A stretch of 64,000 nt of DNA from Leclercia sp. LSNIH1 (GCF_002902985.1 NZ_CP026167.1:2604001-2668000); one strand, 5' to 3'. Positions 26,680 to 37,239 are shown, counted from the first letter of the stretch. The notes: a model not told the origin generated them from the sequence alone. Translations and numbers: made by a program.

Positions 26680-27786
26680 TCAGGACTTAAACAGGTTCTT
26701 CAGGGTGTGCGGCTGGCAACGAAGATACTGTTCCGGCGCATGGACCTGGGCGCCCAGCGCCGCTGCCGCATGCCATGGCCAGCGCGGGTTATAGAGTGCG
26801 CCGCGGGCGATGGCAATAAAATCAGCATCCCCGCTGGCTACGATGGATTCCGCATGCTCGGGCTCGGTAATTAATCCCACCGCCACCACCGGAATATTTA
26901 CCGCAGCTTTCACCGCCCTTGCCAGCGGCACCTGATAGCCCGGATAGACCTCAATCTTCTGATCCGGATGCAGACCGCCGCTGGAGACATGGATCACGTC
27001 AACGCCACGCGCTTCCAGCATTCTGGAGAACTCGACCGCTTCTTCAAGGTTAAATCCGCCTTCCACCCAGTCCGTCCCGGAGATACGCACGCTGATGGCT
27101 CTCTCCGCCGGGAAGGCTTCCCGCACCGCGTCGACAATTTCCAGTGGGAACCGGGCTCTGTTTTCCAGCGAACCGCCGTAATTATCCGTGCGCTGATTAG
27201 AGAGCGGCGATAAAAACTGATGGAGCAGATAGCCGTGGGCGGCGTGGATCTGGATCAGATCGATATTCAGTCTGGCAGCACGTTTTGCGGCCTCAGCGAA
27301 CTGGTTGCGGATTTCGGCTAAGCCCTCGCTGTCGAGAGCGGTTGGCGGGACATAGCCCTCGTTGTAAGGCACTGCAGAAGGGGCTAACGTCTGCCAGCCC
27401 CCTTGCTGGTCGGGTGGGATTTGCTGCCCCCGATGATCCCACGGCTTGTGCGTTGACGCTTTTCTGCCCGCGTGGGCCAGCTGGATGCCAACAGGAATAT
27501 CTGACCACTTACGCAGGGTATCCAGCACCCGGCCCATCGCTTCCTCGGTTTTGTCATCGTAGAGCCCGACGTCAGCGTAGGTAATGCGGCCTTCCGGGGA
27601 GACGGCTGCCGCCTCAATGGTAAGCAGACCCGCACCGGAAAGGGCCAGTTGCCCCAGATGAAGGGTATGCCAGTCATTCATGCAGCCCTCTTCGGCAGAA
27701 TACTGACACATGGGGGCGATCACGATGCGATTGTCGAGTTCAAGATTGCGGATACGTAACGGTGTAAACAGCTTGGGTTGAGACAT
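26680..27786 (-). CDS. YqjM-type flavin ene-reductase (old yellow enzyme family)
   Basis: A 368-residue NADPH-dependent FMN enzyme that reduces activated C=C bonds. IAPMCQYSAEEG carries the Cys characteristic of the YqjM (thermophilic-like) class; the paired histidines are in IHAAHGYLLHQFLSP, followed by NQRTDNYGGSLENRARF. GGAG sits 8 nt before the ATG at 27786; an earlier GTG at 27795 falls on the Shine-Dalgarno. A LysR remnant lies upstream on the same strand. Physiological substrate unknown. Confidence 0.92.
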   Translation of the reverse strand: MSQPKLFTPLRIRNLELDNRIVIAPMCQYSAEEGCMNDWHTLHLGQLALSGAGLLTIEAAAVSPEGRITYADVGLYDDKTEEAMGRVLDTLRKWSDIPVGIQLAHAGRKASTHKPWDHRGQQIPPDQQGGWQTLAPSAVPYNEGYVPPTALDSEGLAEIRNQFAEAAKRAARLNIDLIQIHAAHGYLLHQFLSPLSNQRTDNYGGSLENRARFPLEIVDAVREAFPAERAISVRISGTDWVEGGFNLEEAVEFSRMLEARGVDVIHVSSGGLHPDQKIEVYPGYQVPLARAVKAAVNIPVVAVGLITEPEHAESIVASGDADFIAIARGALYNPRWPWHAAAALGAQVHAPEQYLRCQPHTLKNLFKS

Positions 27787-27934
27787 ACATGTCACTCCAG
27801 ATTGCAGCGTTAGAAACAGGGGAGGGCGATTTTTACCCTTATATATTCATCAACATAACGCAGAGATAACGATAACTGAACCTGCCGTTTATGCAAAAGT
27901 CCGCTGCGTCAGACGCAACGCTTTAATGATTACG

Positions 27935-28050
27935 CTATTCACTTTGCGACGTTGCTGAAAGATGCGCCATCAGAAAATCGACAATCACTTTCACTTTTTT
28001 GCTGTTCCTGCGGGTGGGGTGTGCCGTGAGTATGTGGCGGGAGGCGCGAT
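27935..28050 (-). pseudogene. C-terminal remnant of a LysR-type regulator
   Basis: The minus strand reads ...HILTAHPTRRNSKKVKVIVDFLMAHL and then a TAG stop. This is the typical closing segment of a LysR regulator (proline, charged residues, VDFL). No start codon or upstream LysR sequence is present; beyond about 28050 the reading frame loses similarity and the DNA becomes AT-rich. It is the 3' stub of a lost gene. Confidence 0.65.
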
Positions 28051-28644
28051 GCGCGCCGTGACATGGGCGGCTTTATTGTTGCTCCAGATAATGGCAGTAA
28101 AACATGGTGCGGGCTTTATTTAAAAACCTGTCCAGAGCATTCGAAATAAAACTTCAGTTGTCTGTATAGGTATTTTAAAGTAAACATTAATATTCGATTT
28201 TTGTTTATTGGTTCGTTATAAGATTTATCTTAATATTAATTTCACTGCTAGTTTTCCTCATGGGTATAATTGCAAAGGTAGCCAATTTATAGGGCTGAAT
28301 GTTATTTTTATGTGGCCATTTCTCACCATGATAGTGCAATAAAATACAAAAATATTAAGATTAATCAATGATATCAATGTTGACATGTCAACATTGCCGG
28401 GACGGCTAGTTTGCGCAGCAGATCCCCGGTTGTTTTTTAGGGTGACGGGAAATATTATTTTCTGTGCGTAGGTGTATTAAACGCATTTTATTATTTTATA
28501 AAGGGCGATTAATCAGGAGAGTAATGCATTCTGGTTAACCAGTAGCGGCATTCTGTTTAAAGGGAAACGCAGAAGGGATGAATATCATGACCGAAGGGCA
28601 TCGGTCCACCTCATCATGAATAACAAGTAAAGTTGAGCGTAATA
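28051..28644. other. AT-rich non-coding region upstream of fimbrial operon
   Basis: About 590 bp without a convincing gene, strongly AT-rich between 28130 and 28380, as is common for H-NS-bound fimbrial control regions. It contains the palindrome at 28375-28396. A 13-codon frame at 28578-28619 follows AGAAGGG but is too short to call. Confidence 0.6.
28375..28396. promoter_or_regulatory. 22-bp perfect palindrome in fimbrial upstream region
   Basis: The core AATGTTGACATGTCAACATT is an exact dyad and extends one further pair on each side. It is a probable binding site of a dimeric regulator, about 250 bp upstream of the major fimbrin. Which protein binds is unknown. Confidence 0.5.
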
Positions 28645-29205
28645 ATGAAAGATCAAATTCGCGTAGCTGCAATTCTGGCGGGCGCGCTGGCCTCTGGTGC
28701 CGCATTTTCTAATAATATGACCACGAATCCGGGTGCTGCCGCGGGTACGCAAAACACCGGCGGGATCGTGGAGTTCAGCGGTGAAATCGTCGACGCCTCC
28801 TGCAATATCACTACCAAAAGCAAAGACGTGCAGGTTGACCTGGGGAAATGGGGCGCAAGCTATTTCACCGCAGCAGGCACCGAAACGACTAAAACCCCTT
28901 TCAAAATTGAGGTAGATAACTGTCCGGCATCGGTGACGACGGTTGCCGTGCTGTTCGATGGTCAAAAAGATGCCCTTGATGCCACCCTGCTGGCGGTGGC
29001 CGGTGGAGCGAAAGGTGTGGGTATTAAATTGTATAACAACGGCGCTTCCAGCTCTCAGGTTGCCCTGGGGACGGTTTCAGCGAGCGTTCCGGTAGCCTCC
29101 GGTAAAGCCACGGTGCCCTTTTTTGCCGACTACGTCTCCACGGAGAAGACCGTCACCCCGGGTGCGGCTAATGGCGTTGCAAACTTCCTGATGGTTTATA
29201 ACTGA
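28645..29205 (+). CDS. Major fimbrial subunit (type 1-like)
   Basis: A 186-residue secreted pilin with a signal peptide (about 1-22) and the fimbrial family features: GIVEFSGEIVDASCNI with the first cysteine of the disulfide, the second cysteine in VDNCPASVTT, and the penultimate tyrosine in the ending FLMVYN needed for chaperone donor-strand complementation. The ATG at 28645 is used. It is the first gene of a chaperone-usher operon. Confidence 0.9.
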   Translation: MKDQIRVAAILAGALASGAAFSNNMTTNPGAAAGTQNTGGIVEFSGEIVDASCNITTKSKDVQVDLGKWGASYFTAAGTETTKTPFKIEVDNCPASVTTVAVLFDGQKDALDATLLAVAGGAKGVGIKLYNNGASSSQVALGTVSASVPVASGKATVPFFADYVSTEKTVTPGAANGVANFLMVYN

Positions 29206-29266
29206 TCCCCGCATGAGCAGGCCCTGCGCCTGTTCATTTTCTTTTTTGTCCAATGGTATCTGCACG

Positions 29267-29929
29267 ATGAAACAGCTTCTTGCCGCTGTGATGACCGCTT
29301 TTCTTCTGGTCTGCGCCACCGCTCAGGCCGGGGTAGTGATGGGCGGAACCCGCGTGATCTATGAGGAAGGGAAACGCGAAGCCACCATTACGGTGACGAA
29401 CATGGATACCCGTGTTCCCTACCTGGTGCAGTCGTGGGTTGAAAACCAGGCCGCAGACGATAAACGCCCGGTGCCTTTTGTGGTTACGCCGCCGCTCTTT
29501 CGCCTCGATCCTGAGCAGGAGAACGTCCTGCGGATCAGCTTCACCGGGGGCGCATTGCCTACAGACCGGGAGTCAGTGTACTGGCTGTGCGTGAAAAACA
29601 TCGCCCCGACGCAAAAAGCGGCGTCCAACAAGCTCCAGATCAACGTGAAATCGAAGTTCAAGCTCTTCTGGCGGCCAAAAGGGCTGGGCGAGGCCAAAGA
29701 CGCCTGGCAGAAGCTGACCTTTACCCGGCAGGGTAACCGGCTGGTGGCCCATAACCCGACGCCGTTTTATGTCTCCCTCTACAGCCTGACGGTCGGCGGA
29801 AAAGCGATCCCCGAACCGGGCATGATCGCGCCTAAGAGCAGCCAGATATGGACGGGGGTCGGCACCGGGCAGGTGACGTGGCGCGCCATTAACGACTCTG
29901 GCGGTATCACTGACGCCGCGCAGCAGTAA
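29267..29929 (+). CDS. Periplasmic fimbrial chaperone
   Basis: A 220-residue PapD/FimC-type chaperone with a signal peptide (1-21, ending AQAG). The GTRVIYEEGKREATI start of the first Ig domain, the G1 strand motif SKFKLFWRPKGL with the subunit-anchoring basic residue, and PTPFYVSLYSL in the second domain are visible. The Shine-Dalgarno is weak. It lies 61 bp after the pilin. Confidence 0.93.
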   Translation: MKQLLAAVMTAFLLVCATAQAGVVMGGTRVIYEEGKREATITVTNMDTRVPYLVQSWVENQAADDKRPVPFVVTPPLFRLDPEQENVLRISFTGGALPTDRESVYWLCVKNIAPTQKAASNKLQINVKSKFKLFWRPKGLGEAKDAWQKLTFTRQGNRLVAHNPTPFYVSLYSLTVGGKAIPEPGMIAPKSSQIWTGVGTGQVTWRAINDSGGITDAAQQ

Positions 29930-29941
29930 CCGGGGGCGAGG

Positions 29942-32437
29942 GTGAAAACGAACACTTCACGCCGCGACGGTGCGTTACTGCTGGCAACGCTCCCCACTGC
30001 GCTGTTGATGATCTCGAGGCCCGGGGTGGTGCGGGCAGAAGATTACTTCGATCCGGCGGCGCTGGAACTGAGCTCTGCGCAGCAAAAAACCGCCGATCTG
30101 CACTATTTTGCCACCGCAGGCGGGCAGCAGCCCGGCACCTGGCCGGTCACCATCTGGGTCAATGACCAGCAGGTCAGCGAGGGGAATATCACCTTCGTGG
30201 AGGAGAATGGTACCCTTGTGCCAGTGCTGACGGCGGCCCAGCTGGCGGAATATGGCGTCAACGTTAGCGCGTTCTCCTCATTTGAACGCCTGCACGACGG
30301 GGAAACCTTCACCCGTATCGGCCAGTACATCCCGGATGCCAGCAGCCGGTTCGACTTCCCGACCCAGCGGCTGAACCTGAGTATTCCCCAGGCGGCAATG
30401 AACGTTCAGCGCGAGGGGTATATTGATCCCGCACGCTGGGATGAGGGGATACCGGCGGTGTTTGTCGACTACACGCTCTCCGGCGCGCAAACCGGGCAAT
30501 CCACCCATAACGGGCGCTCCACCTTCCTCAACCTGCGCAGCGGGGTGAACCTCGGGCCGTGGCGGCTGCGCAACACCTCGTCCATGCAGTACGACTCCAC
30601 CCGGCGCTGGCAGTCGCTCAGTACATACCTGCAACGGGACGTCGCCCCGCTGAAAAGCCAGCTGCGGATTGGGGATACCTACACCAGCGGGGAGGTGTTT
30701 GACAGCGTGCAGTTTCGCGGCGTCCAGCTGATGTCAAATGAAGAGATGCTCCCGGACAGCCTGCGCGGTTTTGCTCCGGTGATCCGCGGCGTCGCCCACA
30801 GTAACGCCAAAGTGACCATCTCCCAGCATGGCTATGTGATCTACGAAACCTACGTCTCCCCGGGGGCGTTTGCCATTAAGGATCTCTATCCGACCGCGCA
30901 GAGCGGCGACCTGGAGGTCAACGTGAAGGAGAGCGACGGTTCGGAGCGCACCTTTACCCAGCCGTTCTCGTCCGTGCCGTTTATGCTGCGGGAGGAGCGG
31001 GTAAAATACAGCCTCAGCGCCGGGCGATTTCACCCAGGCCACGATGAGAGCCGCACCCCGGCGTTTATCCAGAGCACGCTGTTTTACGGTTTACCGGCAG
31101 CCTTTACCCTGTCTGGCGGCACGCAACTGGCCGATGATTATTACGCGCTGGCCCTCGGGGTGGGGCATAGCTTAGGGAAGCTGGGCTCGCTGGGTACCGA
31201 CGTGACGCTGGCAGACACCACAACCCCCTCCGGCAAGCGCTACCGCGGCCACTCCCTGCGGGCGCAGTATCAGAAAAGTTTTGCCCGGGCGGGCACCTCG
31301 TTCAGCCTCGCCAGCTACCGCTACTCCTCCAGCGGGTTTTACGACTTCAGTGAGGCGATGAGGCTGGAGCAACGTTACGGGCTGGTGGATAACAAACGCA
31401 CCCGGGAAGAGGTTGCCATCAGCCAGACCCTCGGCGAGGTGGGTAACCTGTCGTTGTCCGCTTACGTTCAGGATTACTGGCACAACCAGAGCAGCGACAA
31501 AACGCTCCATGCCGGCTTTTACAGCGCCTGGAAAGGGATCTCCTGGGGGCTGGGCTACTACTATACCCAGTCCAGCGGACACAATAATCCCGATCGCTCC
31601 TGGTCCTTCAATATCACCATTCCGCTGGGTGGTTCGCTTGCCAGCAGTTCAGTGAGCTACACCACCTCGTCGGATAATCGCGGCTATACCTCGCACCAGG
31701 TGTCGATGTATGGCTCGGTGCCGAAGAGCCCGAATCTTTACTACGCCGTGCAGCAGGGCTACGCCAGCCAGGGGCAGGGGAGTAACAGCGGCGCATCCCT
31801 CGACTACCACGGCGGCTATGGGCAGGCGCAGCTGGGTTACCGACACGATCGCGACAGCAGCCAGCTCACCTGGGGAGCGTCGGGCTCCATCGTTGCGCAC
31901 CCGCATGGCATCACATTGGGGCAGAGTCTGGGGGACAGCTTTGCCATCGTGCGTGCGCCGGGGGCGATCAACGTGGCTGTTCAGAACGGCAGCAACGTTC
32001 ATACCGACTGGCGGGGTTACGCGGTGGTGCCTGCGCTGACGGCCTGGCACAAAAACGTCATTACCCTTGATACCGAATCGATGACCAGCGACACCGACGT
32101 AGAACAGTTCGGCGCGACGGTGATCCCCGGCGGTGGGGCGGTGGTCGAGGCAAACTTCCGGACCCATATCGGCCATCGCGTGCTGTTTACCCTGCATGAC
32201 CGTTCGGGGCCAGTGCCGTTTGGCGCCAGCGCCCAGCTGGCAGGCGATCGCAATGCCGCCACCGGCATGGTGGCCGACGGCGGAATGGTCTACCTGAGCG
32301 GTATTCCGGATACCGGCACCCTGGAGGTGAACTGGAATGACAAAGGGGAAGCCCACCGCTGCACGCTGCCTTTCCACATCGCCGCCGACCAGCCGGATGC
32401 GGTGAAGCGTATCGAGGCAGCCTGTTTATCACAATGA
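29942..32437 (+). CDS. Outer membrane fimbrial usher
   Basis: An 831-residue usher of the PapC/FimD family: N-terminal chaperone-binding domain (about 35-150), 24-strand beta-pore with a plug domain (GFAPVIRGVAHSNAKVTISQ), and C-terminal domains with the conserved cysteine pair at the end. A GTG start at 29942 sits behind GGGGGCGAGG, 12 bp after the chaperone stop. It assembles the fimbria at the outer membrane. Confidence 0.95.
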   Translation: MKTNTSRRDGALLLATLPTALLMISRPGVVRAEDYFDPAALELSSAQQKTADLHYFATAGGQQPGTWPVTIWVNDQQVSEGNITFVEENGTLVPVLTAAQLAEYGVNVSAFSSFERLHDGETFTRIGQYIPDASSRFDFPTQRLNLSIPQAAMNVQREGYIDPARWDEGIPAVFVDYTLSGAQTGQSTHNGRSTFLNLRSGVNLGPWRLRNTSSMQYDSTRRWQSLSTYLQRDVAPLKSQLRIGDTYTSGEVFDSVQFRGVQLMSNEEMLPDSLRGFAPVIRGVAHSNAKVTISQHGYVIYETYVSPGAFAIKDLYPTAQSGDLEVNVKESDGSERTFTQPFSSVPFMLREERVKYSLSAGRFHPGHDESRTPAFIQSTLFYGLPAAFTLSGGTQLADDYYALALGVGHSLGKLGSLGTDVTLADTTTPSGKRYRGHSLRAQYQKSFARAGTSFSLASYRYSSSGFYDFSEAMRLEQRYGLVDNKRTREEVAISQTLGEVGNLSLSAYVQDYWHNQSSDKTLHAGFYSAWKGISWGLGYYYTQSSGHNNPDRSWSFNITIPLGGSLASSSVSYTTSSDNRGYTSHQVSMYGSVPKSPNLYYAVQQGYASQGQGSNSGASLDYHGGYGQAQLGYRHDRDSSQLTWGASGSIVAHPHGITLGQSLGDSFAIVRAPGAINVAVQNGSNVHTDWRGYAVVPALTAWHKNVITLDTESMTSDTDVEQFGATVIPGGGAVVEANFRTHIGHRVLFTLHDRSGPVPFGASAQLAGDRNAATGMVADGGMVYLSGIPDTGTLEVNWNDKGEAHRCTLPFHIAADQPDAVKRIEAACLSQ

Positions 32438-32448
32438 GGATATTAACC

Positions 32449-33513
32449 ATGCGGTTAGTCTGTTTACTTATGACGGTCGCCGGGCTGTTCAGCCCTGGCG
32501 TATGGGCGGCAGCCTGCAATGGCGATACCGGCCAGATGACCATCAACGTTCAGAACATCAAGTATCTCCCTTCGCTGCGTAACAACACCCAGATGACCAG
32601 CATCATGGCCGACAGCGGCAGCGGGTTTCGTTTTAGCTGCGATCAGGAGGCCCGGCAGGCCGGGGCAATAGCGGTGAAATATGAACAGGAGCGCACCGGG
32701 AATGAGACCTTTATCAATGGCCGAATGGTGTTTGAGTCGGCCATTCCGGGTATCGGCTATGCCCTGGGCTTCCAGTGTAGCGGCGGGCCGATCCACTACC
32801 TGGACGGCTCCGGTATGCATGAGACGCAGGTCTGTAACAGCAGCGAAAACCCCGCGCTGCTGCACCAGGAACATATCGTGGTGAAGGCGTTTATCACCTT
32901 CTTTAAAACCGGTGACGTCAGCCTCGTCAGCGGCAACCACGCCAACGCTTCGCCGTTGGGGGCGGTCGGTAAACTCTATGTCGATATTCCCGGCTCAGGC
33001 ACAACCGGCACGCCCATCAGCGCCGACCTGACGGCGATGAACGTGGATATCGGCGCGGTGGGCAGTTGTAATGTCACCACCCCGACCATTTTTGTCGATT
33101 TAGGCAAGGTTAACCGCGCCGATTTTAAAGGGGTGGGGCAGACGGCGGGGACGGCGAAGAGATTGACCATTCCGGTCTATTGTTCGCAGCCAGCGCAGAT
33201 CAAAATTGGCTTTTTTGGCACGCCAGCCGCCACCGGCATCACCGATACGCTGGCCATTACCCCGTCGCCGTCGAGCGCCAGCGGCGTGGGGGTCAGGCTG
33301 AGCTACGGCAATAATGGCGCCAGTGCGCCGGTCGCGGGCACTGCCCTGCACATCAACGAGGCCGGAAACCTGCCGGGTCTGGGACAGGTGACCGCGACAA
33401 ATGCCGCCAGCGCCCAGCCTTTCCACTTTGTTGCCCAGCTGGTACAGACTGACCCGACCGTGACGGCGGGGTGGGCAAACACCACTGCCACCTTTGCGCT
33501 GGAGTATAACTAG
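32449..33513 (+). CDS. Fimbrial tip adhesin (two-domain)
   Basis: A 354-residue secreted protein with an N-terminal lectin-like domain (about 25-185, four cysteines) and a C-terminal pilin domain (about 195-354, SCNVTTPTIFVDLGKV and FALEYN end). This is the FimH-type tip-adhesin arrangement, but the receptor domain is unlike FimH in sequence and the ligand is unknown. The ATG at 32449 has AGGA 8 nt upstream; an ATG at 32434 overlaps the usher stop and is a possible coupled start. Confidence 0.85.
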   Translation: MRLVCLLMTVAGLFSPGVWAAACNGDTGQMTINVQNIKYLPSLRNNTQMTSIMADSGSGFRFSCDQEARQAGAIAVKYEQERTGNETFINGRMVFESAIPGIGYALGFQCSGGPIHYLDGSGMHETQVCNSSENPALLHQEHIVVKAFITFFKTGDVSLVSGNHANASPLGAVGKLYVDIPGSGTTGTPISADLTAMNVDIGAVGSCNVTTPTIFVDLGKVNRADFKGVGQTAGTAKRLTIPVYCSQPAQIKIGFFGTPAATGITDTLAITPSPSSASGVGVRLSYGNNGASAPVAGTALHINEAGNLPGLGQVTATNAASAQPFHFVAQLVQTDPTVTAGWANTTATFALEYN

Positions 33514-33522
33514 CCTTCTGCG

Positions 33523-33553
33523 AACGGGCGTCGGTTCACGCGTGCCCGTTTTA
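33523..33553 (+). terminator. Terminator of fimbrial operon
   Basis: AACGGGC and GCCCGTT arms with an imperfect inner stem, followed by TTTAC, 10 bp after the adhesin stop and before ampC. Confidence 0.65.
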
Positions 33554-33580
33554 CATCTTCCCGTCAGGCCTGCAAAATAG

Positions 33581-34753
<1,173 letters not shown>

Positions 34754-34768
34754 GGTTTATGCCCTGAA

Positions 34769-34798
34769 AGGCCCGGCAAGCGTAGCGCTGCCGGGCCT
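34769..34798. repeat. REP-type hairpin between ampC and M24 gene
   Basis: AGGCCCGGCA-AGCGTAGCGC-TGCCGGGCCT is a REP-like inverted repeat between convergent genes and can serve as terminator. Confidence 0.75.
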
Positions 34799-34819
34799 GT
34801 AAAGTGGCAGAAACAAACT

Positions 34820-36190
34820 TCAACAGGTAAACGCCATCTCCTTTGCCAGCAGGAACGGACGCAGATAACCCACGGTATTCGACAGCGGGATCACCTCATC
34901 CGCCAGATTGATATTTAACACCTCGCGAATGTATGCCCGGCGGCTGGCAATCCGCGCCCACAGTTCCGGGTACGCCGCCTGAATTTTCTCCTGCAAGGCC
35001 TGGTCCGCCAGAGCGACGCTCTCCTCAGCGCTCACGCCGGTATAGCCGGAAACAGAGGGGATGATATCGAGTTGCAGGATCATGCCGCTTTTTAGCGTCT
35101 CGGCAGAGCCCGGGTAGATGGGGGAGGACATCCACTCCTCGTCGGCGCTAAGGTGCCCGGGATTAAGATGCCAGCCATACTGCGCTTTATTGAGCACCTG
35201 TTCGATATGGGCATACAGCTCGCCGCCCGGCATGCCGATTTTAATCTGCTCAAGCCAGCTGGCGATGGCGGCAAAATAGGGTTTCGCCACCCGATCCAGA
35301 TAATCTTTCTGGCCGTCCGGCAGCTCGCTCTCGTCAGCAATCACAAATCCGGTCCGGCTGGACAGCCCACCCTTAAACCCGGTGGTCAGCGACAGCGGCT
35401 GCCCGCGCACCAGCTTTTTATAGGTGGGGTAAAAGTTTGCCTTCTCAAAGCGCTGCCCGGCGGCGGCAATGGTCACCACCGTCTGATACTGCCCCTCTGC
35501 CGCCAGCCGCGCCCCCAGCTCGGTTTCGCGGATCCCCGGCTCCACTGCGTTCATGGCGTTCAGGATGCAGGTCGAGGCCAGGTTCGCGCCATATTCATAA
35601 TGCGCGATTTCATTCTCGTTGTTGGTGATGCGGGCGCCGTTTTCGCCGCCGATAAACAGGTGTGTGGCGTTCTCAAGCGACGCATCGGTGCTGTTTTTCA
35701 GCGCCTCGACGATAAAATAAGGGAGATCGAAAAGCTGCCTGTTATCCGCTCCGGCTGCGGTAAACATCTTCCAGCCCACCACCCCGATTCGGTCATATGC
35801 ATGCAGACCCGCTTCGCGAAACAGCGACTCCAGCGAGGTTTCATTATCCATCGGCTGATTGGGCAGCGAGAAATACGGGCAGTGTTTGAGGGTAACCGGA
35901 ATGCGGGAATGGCGGGCCATCTTGAGATTTTCATTGCCGAGGATCGCCGTCGCCGCGCCGCTCTTTTCCAGAATCAGCAGACCCTCCTCAAAGCGCGGCA
36001 CAAACCCGGTCAGATACTCAAAGTTGCTGCCGTGTTCTTTGTCGGCATAGATCACCAGGGCATCATAGCCCGCCTCGTTGATGCGGGCCAGCACCCTGTT
36101 TTTGCGCTCAAGCAGGGTGGCATCGGTAAGCAATACCGGAGCCACATCGGTGAAAGTACGCGGAGCAGGAATGGTCTGCAGCTGGATCAT
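34820..36190 (-). CDS. M24-fold (aminopeptidase P/creatinase-like) protein, probably not a metallopeptidase
   Basis: A 456-residue protein with an N-terminal creatinase domain (about 25-170) and a C-terminal pita-bread domain (about 185-420). In active M24 enzymes a strand carries two metal-binding Asp; here the corresponding stretch at about 266-281 reads LSLTTGFKGGLSSRTG with neither. The NPGHL histidine and a SAEES glutamate remain, and the usual TIEP glutamate is replaced in LQLDIIP. Peptidase activity is therefore doubtful. GAGAGA precedes the ATG at 36190. The DUF1272 gene lies 26 bp upstream in the same operon. Confidence 0.82.
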   Translation of the reverse strand: MIQLQTIPAPRTFTDVAPVLLTDATLLERKNRVLARINEAGYDALVIYADKEHGSNFEYLTGFVPRFEEGLLILEKSGAATAILGNENLKMARHSRIPVTLKHCPYFSLPNQPMDNETSLESLFREAGLHAYDRIGVVGWKMFTAAGADNRQLFDLPYFIVEALKNSTDASLENATHLFIGGENGARITNNENEIAHYEYGANLASTCILNAMNAVEPGIRETELGARLAAEGQYQTVVTIAAAGQRFEKANFYPTYKKLVRGQPLSLTTGFKGGLSSRTGFVIADESELPDGQKDYLDRVAKPYFAAIASWLEQIKIGMPGGELYAHIEQVLNKAQYGWHLNPGHLSADEEWMSSPIYPGSAETLKSGMILQLDIIPSVSGYTGVSAEESVALADQALQEKIQAAYPELWARIASRRAYIREVLNINLADEVIPLSNTVGYLRPFLLAKEMAFTC

Positions 36191-36216
36191 GATTTCTCTC
36201 GTCATCAGAAGGCGGG

Positions 36217-36453
36217 TCAGGCGCTTTTTTGCGCATGAACCCGCACGGTGGAGGCAGGCGCGTTCATCAGCTTATTTGCCGGACGCACCGGGCGACGCAC
36301 CAGCTCCCCCTGGCAGTTAGGGCAGCGATGATTAAGGTGGGTGTCGGCGCAGGTCGCGCAGAAGGTGCACTCAAAGGAGCAGATCCGCGCGTCCAGATCA
36401 TCAGGAGGCAGGTCACGATCGCACCATTCGCAGTTCGGGCGGAGTTCAAGCAT
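36217..36453 (-). CDS. DUF1272 small zinc-ribbon-like protein
   Basis: A 78-residue cysteine-rich protein. Paired cysteines (NCEWCDRDLP, ICSFECTFCATCAD, HRCPNC) form two likely zinc sites, the DUF1272 pattern. Function unknown. It probably heads the operon with the M24-like protein 26 bp downstream. Confidence 0.85.
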   Translation of the reverse strand: MLELRPNCEWCDRDLPPDDLDARICSFECTFCATCADTHLNHRCPNCQGELVRRPVRPANKLMNAPASTVRVHAQKSA

Positions 36454-36546
36454 GGTTCTTATCCTGTTGGGTTAGTGGCCTTTTTTTACTATGCCAGAGA
36501 GTAAAAAAAGCCGCGACAGCATAATAGTAACGTGACGCGGGGAGCG

Positions 36547-37113
36547 TTAACTCCCCTGTTGCACGCTTCTGAAATCGTCAGGGGTATCGATATCAACAAT
36601 AATTTCCGGGCGATCGAGGGCCACGCACTGGTGTTTACCCTCCATCAGGGCCTGGCGCATGCTGCGGATAGCCGGACGGGAGATCGCCTGTTGCAGGCTG
36701 CCGCGATCAATCAAAACAGGGTGGCCGGGCGTACCGTGATAGTACGGCAGGATCGCCCCCCCGGTGCGTAATGCCCAAAGTTGGCGGTAAATCTCCCCGT
36801 CCAGGCAGGGCAGATCGCCGGGGGTAATAAAACAGTAATCCGTGCTCACCGCCCGGGCACCGGTTATCACCGAACTGACCAGTCCGTTTTCATAATCGGG
36901 ATTATGAACCAGGGTGACATTTTCCCGGTGCTGATATCGCGCCTGTAGCTCCTGGGCGCGAAAACCGGTGACGAGAATAATGCGCGAGCAAAACTGCAGG
37001 GCGTTGTTGATACTGGCATCCAGAAGGGTTCCCTCGCGCCAGGGTAACATCATTTTCCACGTCCCCATGCGGGAGGAGAGTCCTGCGGCAGTAATAATAC
37101 AGTCGACCGGCAT
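36547..37113 (-). CDS. mocA: MocA/YgfJ-like nucleotidyltransferase
   Basis: A 188-residue NTP transferase-fold protein close to E. coli MocA (YgfJ), the molybdenum cofactor cytidylyltransferase that makes MCD. It has the nucleotide-binding start IITAAGLSSRMGTWKMMLPW, the metal-binding TPGDLPCL aspartate and the ending VDIDTPDDF. In E. coli mocA sits elsewhere, among xanthine-dehydrogenase-type genes; none occurs here. Confidence 0.82.
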   Translation of the reverse strand: MPVDCIITAAGLSSRMGTWKMMLPWREGTLLDASINNALQFCSRIILVTGFRAQELQARYQHRENVTLVHNPDYENGLVSSVITGARAVSTDYCFITPGDLPCLDGEIYRQLWALRTGGAILPYYHGTPGHPVLIDRGSLQQAISRPAIRSMRQALMEGKHQCVALDRPEIIVDIDTPDDFRSVQQGS

Positions 37114-37201
37114 TGTCTTATCCCTTTATCAACGTGAGAGAAGGTAAAGAGAAAATATACCGCAAATTTCGGGATTTAACGCGCTGACCGTCGCCTGCTA
37201 A

Positions 37202-37227
37202 AACGCCCCTCTGAGCCAGAGGGGCGA
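37202..37227 (-). terminator. Terminator of SDR gene
   Basis: Read on the minus strand, CGCCCCTCT-GGCTC-AGAGGGGCG is followed by TTTTAGC, just after the SDR stop codon. Confidence 0.85.
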
Positions 37228-37239
37228 TCCGCGCAATCC

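Noticed and set aside
28578..28619. 13-codon leader-like frame before the fimbrial operon
   Set aside because: It has a reasonable AGAAGGG upstream but no regulatory residues repeated and no alternative hairpins seen; too short to support.
35153..36238. 361-codon open frame antisense to the M24-like gene
   Set aside because: Composition is that of a GC-rich reverse shadow, with no domain, no Shine-Dalgarno and full overlap with a recognisable protein.
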